DNA of 64,000 bases from the NCBI GenBank assembly GCA_026075535.2, contig AP026544.2, positions 1,364,001 through 1,428,000 of the forward strand, given 5' to 3'. Below the pieces are notes generated by a model. That model was given only the letters and a program-made list of their open reading frames with translations, had not been told where the DNA came from and searched no databases. The translations under genes were made by a program, and so were the position numbers. Positions 22,398 through 32,310 of this stretch are shown in pieces (position 1 is the first letter of the stretch; each line of letters opens with the position of its first letter). The DNA comes from Tricholoma matsutake (taxonomy: Eukaryota > Basidiomycota > Agaricomycetes > Agaricales > Tricholomataceae).

Positions 22398-23216
22398 TCA
22401 AATTGGAGGAGGTGGCAGTATAAGGTGAACCCTTTTAATTGCCGCTGCCCACTGGCAGTTGCCCTCTATATCTTTTCTGCCATTGCCTTTCATCTCTGCA
22501 TTCTCCTTCGCTTTGCGCTTCTCCTCCTGCTTCTTCAGTTTCTGGATCTTCTTCTTCTTGTGAGTTCTAATTTGGTCAGCAGCTTGTTTTTCTTCTCGGT
22601 GCCCCTTCTCGTCTACACAGAATACCCATTCTCTATGCAACATGACCGTGAAACTTCTACAGAAAGGGCCTAGTACAAAGGATACCTTACATATGAATAA
22701 TGATGAAGGATGAATCTGCACTCACAATGAAGCTGTCCAGTTTCATGTTCCTCTGCCATCTTCTTCAAGCAATCCTGGCGATCGACTGTGAACAATGCAT
22801 ATAAAATTAAGCAGAAACAAACCTTTGAGTAGATTTTTTTCCTGCAAGAGCACGCCAAAATGTAGAACAAACCCTCATTGTTATAACAAATCTGTATTTT
22901 GATCATCACGATAACTGTCACTGTATGGAGAAAAGGGTTACTTACTGGGCAGTCTGCATGAGCAATCCAGTCGCTCTCATCCTTGTTATCTGCTTTTACA
23001 CGCTGATATAGCAGAGAGCCATCTATATTGTACCTCTTGAGGGACTCACAAACAGCCTGAAAGATGTAGACATCAGCAGAGCTTTGTCACTGTAGCAGTA
23101 ATACCACGACTTACCCTGTACAATCTGGGTCGGTCATCTGTCGAAAAGGTCAGGCAGTGTGGTCGGAGGTGTAAATGATCCGGGTTCGGAATGATATTAG
23201 CAAAGTATTCGGACAT
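22398..23216 (-). CDS. Small Cys/His-containing, Lys-rich protein of unknown function
   Basis: A start at 23216 gives MSEYFANIIPNPDHLHLRPH then CLTFSTDDRPRLYR. A GTAAGT...CAG intron joins AVCESLKRYNIDGSLLYQRV and KADNKDESDWIAHADCP; a second GTAAGT intron joins DRQDCLKKMAEEHETGQLHC and ECRFILHHYSY. The last segment (CRSFTVMLHREWVFCVDEKG, then HREEKQAADQ and a Lys-rich coiled tail) is in a different frame with no adequate intron between, so there is a probable one-base break near 22690. Conserved Cys and His suggest metal binding; that is inference. I do not know the function. Confidence 0.55.
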
Positions 23217-23457
23217 CTATGCAGTAGGGTAATCTGTACAATAGTACAACGAGCACAAGGTTGCTGAGTTTGGTTGCAGAGACTGAAAATGATAATGATG
23301 TAATCAATCCGATTCGATTGTGATTTCACGAAACCACCACCACCGACAGTTTGGTTGTTGGTCGATAGGCTCGACTGGGAGCCTCTATAGCTTGATTGAG
23401 CACTGGAGGTAAGGTGGCTGTTGGTCGATAGGCTCGACCGACTTTGGTTTCAGTTGC

Positions 23458-24420
23458 ATGAACATCCCTCCTTCCTTTGAGACTACCCACCGTCTCAACA
23501 TTTGTCAGTCAACCACCACTCTTGATGCCGCCGCTGCCTCCCACCTCCACCCCCATCCACACTCCTCCAACCCTTCTTGCAACAACAGCAACAACAACCT
23601 CATGCAACTAACAGGCCCAGGTAAGTTTTTTTCTTTTCGTCTTGTTTTTTTCCTTTCAACTAACACAATTTTTATTGTATTTTAGGTATTTCCATTGACC
23701 TAACACCAAGAAAGGTACCATGGCCCCCACAACGATGACGACGATGTTCCACTACCACGGAAATGCTACGGATGAGAGCGACCAGACAAGACCAGGAAAC
23801 ATGGGAACGATGCCACCAGGACGACAAGGACGCCAAAAATGACGGCAAGGGACGATGCCGCAATGGGAGGAGTACCAACAACTAAGTCAGCAGCAGCAGC
23901 ATCAGGGAACAACTAGGCAAGGGCGACGCCAATGCCAAGGACCCACCACCACCACAGCGGCTGCCGCCACAATGATGAAGATGACGATGACAAGACCACC
24001 TCCACCACCACCATAGCGGCTGCCGCCACAATGACGAAGATGACAATGACAAGACCACCTCCACCACCAACACAGCAACCCCAAAGCCCCAAACCAGCTC
24101 CAGATGACACCAGGGAGGATGAGAACTGGGGGAATGACAAGAATGACCCCAGAGCTGACAGGAACAATGGCAGCGACACCAACAATGACAGGAGCAGCAG
24201 CAGCAAAGGCCAGGGACAAACACGACAAGAGGAGTGCCAGCCACGACCAGGAAGACCAGGAATGGGGCCAGAAAACAAGGGGGGGATGGGGACAACCAGG
24301 ACAATGACAAGGACTAGAGGCAACAACAACGGTGAGGAGAGACGCCAACGGCGAGGGGGGACGACAACGACAATGAGGAGGGACCACCATGATGTATGTA
24401 GGTGCAGGGTTTTTTTTTCG
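23458..24420 (+). pseudogene. Second low-complexity gene, related in style to the one at 13.2-16.3 kb
   Basis: It starts MNIPPSFETTHRLNIC followed by His/Ser/Asn-rich sequence, a GTAAGT...TTTTAG intron (about 23622-23685), then long purine-rich, repeat-prone sequence with CAC/GAC/AAC codons and no uninterrupted frame. The arrangement (short N-terminal exon, intron, acidic/Asn/Thr low-complexity region) resembles the first gene, but the conserved C-terminal block was not found. Confidence 0.35.
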
Positions 24421-24644
24421 GTTTTAGTTAATATTGTTGTCCTGCCCCCACTCACATTTGCATGAGGTGGGGATTAGTTTTTTATGTATATAATTGTGTA
24501 GTCCTCACAAAGGAGGTTAATTAGTTAATTTCTTTGACCAAATTATGTTGAGCTGCCTCTCTCAGGGAGTTAAAAACTTATTCATTTGACTGTGTGAACA
24601 ACCTTCCTTTTTAGGATGTCAGTGTGGGGGAGAGGAAGGGGACT
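24421..24644. other. No gene recognised
   Basis: AT-rich spacer between the low-complexity gene and the minisatellite; nothing recognisable. Confidence 0.35.
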
Positions 24645-25060
24645 TGAACGTATCCCGTACCGCAGCAAATTTACTTGGGCGTCCACAACTTCTATGATGA
24701 ACTGGACAATACATCCTGTACCGTCGCAAACTTAGTTGAGCGTCCACAACTTCAATGACAAACTGGACAATGGATATCATACCTGGTGCAAATTTATTCC
24801 TACGTCTGCAACTTCAATGACGAACTGGACAACGCATCCCATACTGCAGCAAATTTACTTGGGCGTCCACAACTTCTATGATGAACTGGACAATGCATCC
24901 CGTACCATCACAAATTTAGTTGAGCATCCACAACTTCAATGACAAACTGGACAATGGATATCGTACCTGGTGCAAATTTATTTCTATGTCCGCAACTTCA
25001 ATGACGAACTGGACAACACATCCCGTACTGCAGCAAATTTACTTGGGCATCCACTATGAT
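24645..25060. repeat. About 61-bp minisatellite with 184-bp higher-order period
   Basis: Units of the type GCAGCAAATTTACTTGGGCG followed by ACAACTTC and ATGACGAACTGGACAA repeat about seven times. Three unit types alternate: GCAGCAAATTT starts at 24662, 24846 and 25030, exactly 184 bases apart, so triplets of units were amplified together. Confidence 0.9.
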
Positions 25061-25209
25061 GTCTATGACCTCAGGTCTACCTAGCATCTGGCTGTGTACT
25101 GTAGAACATAGCAGTAGAATTATTGAGTGGCATATATACTGGACAGAAGTGTAGTACAAGGATAATCTATTATATTTGAGGACTACTGTGCACTACTATC
25201 TCAATATTT

Positions 25210-27002
25210 TTAAAATCTACCAGCCCACTCCTGTAGACATTGACCCAACATCTCCGAAAATATATTGATAGGCACCCCAATAGCTCTGGACCATAGGCTT
25301 GTCGTGGGTGTTCTTTCTATTTTATTAACAAAATAGAAAGCTTCTTCATTTTCATCAAAAGAAAACCCAATGTCCATCCATAAAAACATGGACAACGCAC
25401 TCTTTCCTCCCAGTCTTGAGGATTCCACAAAACATAATTTCTCGTATGTCTCTTGGACAAATCGATAGAATTCCTGCTTTCCTTTTTTGCAAATTTCCTG
25501 TGTCCCAAAATCAGGATCTGCCACTGAGTAATCTCCACATAGTTTTCCACTCCGTCGTAGTTCACTAATATATATCTAGTCAGTTTTATTAATCTGCAAT
25601 CCACTGATATGCACTCAACTTGATTTCTTTCAGCGACAAAAACCTGGTGGTGTTCAGGAACTTCCAACAATGTTTTGATCCATCGTATTGCGTATGAGCA
25701 CAATACAGAATCTTTCCTCCCACCATTACCACCCGCCATTCACCAAACTCTCTCAGGGTTGGAATGTACTCTTGAGCCAACCACACTGAGTCCACCATTC
25801 CACCCTTCAGATCCTTCCACGCTGTTTTGCTTCTTTTACCTTTCTTTGGAAGGATAACATGGGTCCCACAGTCACTGTTTGTTCTCTTCAACATGTACCC
25901 GACCGGGATTTGGTCTCCTTCTTTCATCACAATCGTTCTTGGCCGCCTAGTCCCTATACTTTTAGCAACAATGTCCAGATTCCTTATCAATGCATCCTTC
26001 TGGGCGAGTGAGTTAATTTGAACTGTTGAAGGCCATAATCGTGTCATTGATTCCAGCAGTAGCATTCTCTCCTTGTACCGATCCAGATTATCCGACTTGA
26101 TTTCATACTTAGGGTTGTCCCTGAATCATCAAATGTCCTCGTTATAATCTTCTAAATGTAAAACCGATACTCACAAGTAGTCCACCGTCAAGTCCATACC
26201 TCCAATGAAAATGTCACACCAGTCCAGATACCCTACAAAATCCGCAGATGGACTGTCTGGATAGATCCACTCTTCCAAGAAACGCCTCCAGGGCACAAAT
26301 TCGGTCTGGATTTTTGGACTCTCATCTTCATTCAAAGCCCTTGACATTGAGATAATCACATAAAGCTTGTGGAATAAAAACGTCAGCTCTGCATATAACT
26401 CAATCAGCGGTACAAGAAACAAACCCATTCTTGGATGAGAACTGAACGCCACTTGTCCACTCCTCAATTTCCTCGCTTTCTTTTTCCATATGCATAGATG
26501 CAAGTCCATATAAGACATTGGACTGATTCCAGCTCCTCTTTGGTTATACTTTCTGTGGTCCATGCGATATCAACCTCTGCATCCCGTTTTGACATATATC
26601 TGGTAGGATCAGGCACATACAATAGCTTCCATGTAATATTCGGTTCCTTCTGGGTCAGTTTCTCAGTGGTGGGTCACTCATGGAAGGAGTGCGATATTTC
26701 CATCTCATGGGCACCAAGACGAGATGATGGTGTGGATGTAGTCGGTGATGAGCAATTCATATCGGTGCTGTCCAGGGCATCTTGTGGTGCAGACGTCTCA
26801 TCAATAATGGGTGAGGTTATGGCAGAATAGTACACTGAAGAATTGTCTGTAGTGGAAATGGAATCAGCTGTTTATGTAATTAATCTGTTTGAGGTTTGTT
26901 TATATCAACCAAATGGCTGGGAGGGAAAAAAGGATCTTACTTGACTGAAGCAGGTTCTCCACATAGGTTCAAGTTGTCCAACGAAACATCTGATATATCC
27001 AT
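25210..27002 (-). pseudogene. ATP-grasp-like family protein, copy 2
   Basis: A start at 27002 (MDISDVSLDNLNLCGEPAS) runs into a GTAAG donor. Further segments are WKLLYVPDPTRYMSKRDAEV near 26600, LHLCIWKKKARKLRSGQVAF and WIYPDSPSADFVGYLDWCDI (26520-26190), MLKRTNSDCGTHVILPKKGK (near 25870), EYIPTLREFGEWRVVMVGGK (near 25750), and MFLWMDIGFSFDEN with AFYFVNKIERTPTTSLW (near 25370-25300). The order of Lys-Arg...Ser-Asp, Glu-Trp-Arg...GGK and Asp...Asn motifs supports an ATP-grasp-type ligase fold, inferred by eye. The usual Asn-Glu pair of the last motif is Asn-Lys here, whereas copy 1 keeps Asn-Glu. A TGA near 26675 and frame changes indicate damage, though some breaks are introns. Confidence 0.55.
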
Positions 27003-27194
27003 GGAAATCCCTGAACAAAGAGGTCACCCACAGAGGATCGTTGGGCTGAAAGTCTGTTTGTAATGCATCAGAGTTTACAAAACATCATATAGAGGCGCAA
27101 AGGCAATACCCTAATGAATTAGGCTGTCCAGATTCACCTGGAAAAGTCGAACCCTTATGATGGTTGGCTCTATTCAGATACTCTCTATACAGGT

Positions 27195-27419
27195 TCAAGC
27201 CCTGCATAAGCTCGCCATCCATTGGTTAGCGCTTATATGCCCCAGACTGCTTCGCAGCACAAGATTCTGAACAATCTTGTGAAATACATGGATGAGTAAA
27301 CCATATTGAGTAGCTATCTCATGTACTTGGATGCGCATTGCTTTTTTCATGCCTTGCCAAAGAACTGCCTTCAACAGGCCATAGAACTCCTCTCGTTTTC
27401 GTGGTACAAGCCGTTGCAT
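27195..27419 (-). other. Short open segment, possible exon, unrecognised
   Basis: A 74-codon frame with natural-looking composition (KREEFYGLLKAVLWQGMKKA, then HEIATQYGLLIHVFHKIVQN). It lies upstream of ATP-grasp-like copy 2 on the same strand and could be an unrelated exon or chance. No motif identified. Confidence 0.2.
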
Positions 27420-27507
27420 TACAAGTATGGCAACACACCAAATATCCTTCCCTTTTCTTTCTTGAAGCTTTGTTTCTTGGTGCAGGCATCATCGGTTCTG
27501 ATGTGAT

Positions 27508-27630
27508 GTTTGTAAGTCACCCGACAACGTTCGTCAAGGTTTGTAAGTCACCTGACAACGTTCGTCAAGGTTTGTAAGTCACCTGACAAAGTTCATTGAG
27601 GTTCGTAAATCACCCGACAATGTTCCCGCA
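27508..27630. repeat. 31-bp tandem repeat, four units
   Basis: GTTTGTAAGTCACCTGACAA followed by CGTTCGTCAAG repeats four times. The first copies are nearly identical and the last is degenerate. Confidence 0.85.
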
Positions 27631-28084
27631 ACTTCAATCTGCAGTATTACTTTACAATGAATTAGTCTTGGTCTTGAAGTGAGAACATAAGTTGTGAATT
27701 GACGTGGGTCCACTGAGATCTGAGGCCTTCGCCTGTGAGAAAAATTAAAGACTTTGGTATGTCGTTGCATATGTGACACATAGAACTTACCTATTTTATG
27801 TACATCCAGACTTCAGCCCACAAGTCATGTTGACCAATATCGCGAAATTCCTGGATATTGAGGCCCATGTAGACAATGAGCACGAAGCTGAATTCTAGGC
27901 ATCCGACGAAGACGAGTATGGTATGTTCTTCTGTATTGCGATAGCGGTCACAGGAGGCAATCATTGACATACACTGTTAGACTTTGTTGTTGATGATGAC
28001 CCTGGCAATGAGTCATCCGTGCATCCGTACCATTGGCACTGGGTCCTAGAAACAGCCTAGTCACTTTTCGCGTGAACACATGAT
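27631..28084. other. No gene recognised
   Basis: Spacer inside the inverted-repeat block; nothing recognisable on either strand. Confidence 0.35.
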
Positions 28085-28385
28085 ATGGTAAGTCAGTGCG
28101 ACTGCAGGCGACAACAATATTGTGCCAGATACCCTTACAATTTTCATTTCCTACCTCTGGCCAGTCCATTAGACAACATTGGCATGACCATGGACATCTG
28201 GGACGTCCGTGTACACTGGGTGAACACATGATATGGTAAGTCAGTGCGACTGCAGGCAACAACAATATTGTGCCAGATACCCTTACAATTTCCATTTCCT
28301 ACCTCTGGCCAGTCTTTTAGACAACATAGACATGACATGGACGTCTGGGACGTCCGTGTACACTGGGTGAACACATAATATGGGA
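28085..28385 (-). repeat. 148-bp repeats next to the right inverted arm
   Basis: CCCTTACAATTT at 28132 and 28280 gives the same 148-bp period as at 21.1-21.5 kb, with the same flanking motifs. The left arm carries corresponding but diverged units in the opposite orientation. Confidence 0.85.
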
Positions 28386-29284
28386 ATTCAGTGCAACAAC
28401 AATATCATTGCAGATACCCTTTACTTTTACAACCGGTAGAAATATCTGATTGCCTCATGGTATGCTGGTGTCAATTACAAATCTAGTCTAAGCAAACATA
28501 CTAATGTCTCTGGGAGCGGATGCGATGTGCTGGAATCCTTAGAAGAGAGACTGTGGGTTTCAATGGTAATTAACCCTGCCGCTATTGAACCGGGGCTGAG
28601 CTGAGTATGACTATGAGAACTATATATCATTCCTCTTCTTGTGCCAGATACCCTTACAATTTCCTTTTCCAACCTCTGGTCAGTCCATTAGACAACATAG
28701 GATGGACATCTGGGACATCCATGTATGATACAAGTCAGTGCAATTGCAGGTGTGCTTCCGATCGTCCTCCTGATTCACACTTGTCAATCGCAGTTTAACT
28801 TTAACTTTAACTTTAACTTTATTATGTGGCTGCTTGCAAGCCCAGTATACTGCTGCAAATATATGACATGGTCATGTGACATCCCTGATTCACACACTCA
28901 GCGGGGCAAATTGGGGTGCCTGTGGTCTGAAATCAACCCTATCACAGTTAGCCTGGTGTCCAAACCCACAGTGTGTCAAACCCTACAGTGGTTGTCACTA
29001 GGTCACGACAACTGCTTTTAGTGTAAACAAATATAAATTCCACAAGTTACCCTACATCTTGCAAATAGTCTGACAGATATCACATTAAAATCACTTGACA
29101 GAATATTGCTGCATGCAACAATCCTTGGCATGCTCAAGAGAGCATTGTACCCCCTTCTGCCCTCATGGATCAAACCCTAGGTGAGCACTGTACCCCCTTC
29201 TGACCCTATGGATCCAACCCTGTGGCCCCCTTCTGCCCCCATGGATCAAACCCTATGGCCAACCCTGGGAGGTCCCATAACCCT
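28386..29284 (-). repeat. Right arm of the large inverted repeat
   Basis: Reverse complement of 17319-18217. The clearest mismatch is one C/T difference near the outer end. All internal landmarks, including the AAAGTT microsatellite, are mirrored. Confidence 0.9.
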
Positions 29285-30209
29285 CGGCCTGAGTCGCGGG
29301 TCTGTAGGGTGAGGGTGTGAGTCATGTCAACATGGGCAAGACGATTCAGAACTAGATGATAACATGGTGCTGGGCTGCCAGTCAGAACATCGGGCTAGGC
29401 CATGAGTCAGGTCAGCAACCCATGCGCATCTGTAGTGCTGATCATGCTGGTCACGTTGACATGACCAAGATGAGGTGGAACCAAAGGAAAACTGATGGTC
29501 CTGGGCCATGAGTAACTGAGACTTTGTGAGTGGAATCCATGATCCTACTTTGCCTCGTTCTCTCTCATGCTTCTTACTAGATCTGGTGTCAATGGGCTGC
29601 CCTTCAGCCTTGTCTGAGGTGGGCAAAGGATCCATATTGAGATGATGCCTGAAGGTATCGACAAGCCAGCTTCATGAAACCAGATCATCTTGTCATGTCA
29701 GCCTGACTCGCAGGATGGGTATGGCGACATGGGCAAGACAATTAGGAACTAGATAACATGGTGCAGGGCAGCGAGTAAGGTCAATATGACTCACAGGATG
29801 AGCCTGTCGAGATGGCAAAGACGATCTGGAACTAGACTGATCATGCTAGTCATCTACACATGACTAACAGATTCTGGAACAAGAGGATACCTGATGTCTG
29901 TCACCTCAAGTGAGGTAACAACTACAGTCCAGCTAACCCTGGGGTTCCAGGTCATTGTGACATGAAGCGGAATTTTAGGCGGAGTTTTAATTTAGGGTCT
30001 CATCCGAAGTTGGTGAAACATCAGCACCATTGCGACATCAGTGGTGCTTGCATATGGGTATGGTAGTACACAGCTTAGGTGTCCATTCCATAACAAATCA
30101 AGTTCCAGTCAGCTCATAGTCAAACATGAATGCAGACATGAAACATAACATGACATATTGTAAAGTGCTGCATGATTGAACAAGATGGTGTGAAGTTTGC
30201 ATACGATAC
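29285..30209. other. Gene-free stretch with dispersed repeats
   Basis: GACATGGGCAAGACAATTAG-like sequence followed by AACTAGAT and AACATGGTGC occurs near 29330 and 29730, so part of the stretch is duplicated. A Ser-rich open segment on the minus strand (29635-29327) has no recognisable motif. Confidence 0.4.
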
Positions 30210-30506
30210 TCACTTCAACTCTACCCAGGCCTGTGGTCCCAGTGCTGTTGCTAGGCTACCAATGAGAGAGGAGGATGCTTTTCCTTTGACAAATGCCCAA
30301 CTTGTTAAGATAATTTTGCCCTTCTTATGAGTCAGCATGATGTTTACATGCTGATTCTCATTGAAAAACCCTATCTTCTCCAAGCAAACAATGGAAATAA
30401 TAATGAAATGCTCTTTATTCCCTGTCACAAAGAATGAGTATACTAGACACAGATTTATGAAAGAGTACCTTGGAAAGTGGCAATGTTGAAGCAGCAGTGT
30501 TCCCAT
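30210..30506 (-). other. Possible exon of an unrecognised gene
   Basis: An open segment ends SSSLIGSLATALGPQAWVEL and is followed by GTGAGTATCG, a good intron donor. Upstream is NENQHVNIMLTHKKGKIILT. No downstream exon was assigned and no family is recognised. Confidence 0.25.
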
Positions 30507-30525
30507 GGCAGCCTCTCCCCTTCTA

Positions 30526-30925
30526 ACTATGTATCTTATCTGGGAATAGGGGCCCCTATTCCACCTCTTTTCAGCCTTGCCTCACCCTAGACACACTTTT
30601 TTTTGGGGGGATTCTGTCACAAGTTGCCATTGCTCTGGAATAGGGGAATTTGGCCCCCTATTCTCATCAGAGTCCTGTTAAATTTTCTTTTACTGACCTC
30701 CATGTTGAACACTTGGAAATACTCATTCTTGACAACATCTTCTGCATTTCATGATCCATCCTTGCATTTACAACTCATTCCACATTGAAAAACTGTTACA
30801 ATATGTTGTAGCTCTGGAATAGGGGATTTTTTTTTGCTCAAAACACCTGTTGCTATGGAATAGGGGAACTTTTTCTCTGTACAATCACCCATCTCTCTGG
30901 AATAGGGGACTTGGGTTCCCTATTC
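30526..30925. repeat. GGAATAGGGG motif cluster with a 16-bp palindrome
   Basis: GGAATAGGGG starts at 30543, 30637, 30816, 30857 and 30899. The first is part of the perfect palindrome AATAGGGGCCCCTATT (30545-30560). Some motifs are followed by an inverted CCCTATTC within 35 bases. The palindrome and its left context (CTATGTATCTTATCTG) recur at 22195-22227. Confidence 0.8.
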
Positions 30926-31111
30926 CTGCAGTCTATTGTAGTCTCTCAATTTTTTCAACCAAGAATAGAATCAAATATATAAAGTCATATGCATTCACAA
31001 CATATTAATGTACTAGTGTCTCCTCATGTTTTGAGCATTCCTATGTATGGATTTTGAGTTGCTGATTTGTACCACTCTTCTGTGGGATGGGGTGATTAGG
31101 GTGAGCTCAGG

Positions 31112-32197
31112 TTGATTTCCCCCACATGTGATTCCATTTTGACAGACCTCAAATTTCTGGTGGTTTGTTTGTTTGGAACAAATATGAAAAATTTGAGTGC
31201 AAGAAATGACATTGAATATGTCCGATTGCCACCCATGAAGGGAATGCATGAGATGGTAGAAGCATTCAAAAAACAACTGGATAAAGTGAAGGACTATTCA
31301 GATTGGACATCAAGAGACTGTTACATTATATTTGTGATGTACATGGAAGATGGTGTGTATGTGGCTCAACAGCTTGGGATTGACTTCTATCATGCGACTT
31401 CTCTCAAGTACCCAATCACTTCAGACCAATGAAGAGAGATTTACCAGGGATGGGTGAAAGGTGAGAAGATTGGAATGGTGGCAAGCACTGCGATTGGTGC
31501 TGGAAATGATTATGAACATGTGCGGCTGGCTGCTCACATTGGAAGTCCATATGACATGGTGACATACATTCAACAAGCTGGCAGAGCTGGAAGAGATGGA
31601 CATTATTCACGTGCTGTTCTCATTCCCAAAAGGATGTCCACCGATGGTGAAAGACATTGACAATGATGCAACTGACCTGTGAGGACTTGGGGCAATGCAT
31701 CAGTATGCATACAACAGTGGAAAAGATGCACCTCCACATGGATGCTTGGTATTTCAAATGATGCTATACAATGATGGGCAAGGATATTCATGTTTGGACT
31801 TTGAAGACAGGGAGGAATGCTCAGTATGTGAAGCTTGTAAGTTGTTACATTTTCTTTTATCGAGTGTTGACTTAAATGGGTCATAGACCATGGTAATGAT
31901 GATACTGAATGGACAAAGAAGGCACTTCCAGATAAGAGGACTGATGAACCACTAGTGATGCCACCACAGACAACTTCAGCATGTTTGAAACGCAAGCTGG
32001 AGGTGGCATTTGGACAGTCGATTGAACAGGCACACAAGCTAACAACAGAGATGATGTCTGTGAAACATGGAAGGGTAAACATGTTGGACAAAATACTGAC
32101 AGTGATTGGGAAGGGATGTGGATACTGCTTGGCTAAAGGACAAGTGAATCCTAACAGTATTGTGGTTGGCATTGGGGTCCCCAATGCCAGTTTCTAA
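31112..32197 (+). pseudogene. RecQ-like helicase C-terminal half, decayed
   Basis: Motifs of the second helicase domain are clear: LGIDFYHATSLKYPITSDQ, TGA at 31430-31432, REIYQGWVKGEKIGMVASTA, IGAGNDYEHVRLAAHIGSP and YIQQAGRAGRDGHYSRAVLI (motif VI, normally QExGRxGRDG). After a frame change come GCLVFQMMLYNDGQGYS and a C-x2-C segment (CSVCEAC). A short GT-AG intron (about 31838-31886) leads to a last exon ending at 32197. The N-terminal motor domain with Walker A and DEAH is missing. RecQ helicases unwind DNA 3' to 5'. A LINE sits just downstream. Confidence 0.8.
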
Positions 32198-32310
32198 TTG
32201 TGGAATTATGTCTAAATTATCTATTTATAGTTCACAATATATGTGGGCCGGGATAGATTGTCCTTTTTAGTTGTCACATGATGTAGCCAGTTGTTGGGTC
32301 GCTTTCACCC

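Larger units (their letters stand above)
17319..29284. mobile_element. 12-kb block bounded by 0.9-kb inverted repeats (candidate large TIR element)
   Basis: Positions 17319-18217 and 28386-29284 are reverse complements with no length change (paired coordinates always sum to 46603) and almost no mismatches by eye. Inside the arms are 148-bp repeat copies, two minus-strand ATP-grasp-like genes, a small Lys-rich gene and a low-complexity gene. I found no transposase motif and no flanking duplication: the left flank is GGGTTAGGTT and the right flank CGGCCTGAGT. It could be a non-autonomous transposon or an inverted segmental duplication. Confidence 0.5.

Noticed and set aside
24645..25060. CRISPR-like repeats with similar spacing
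   Set aside because: Units are wholly related to one another with no unique spacers; it is a minisatellite.
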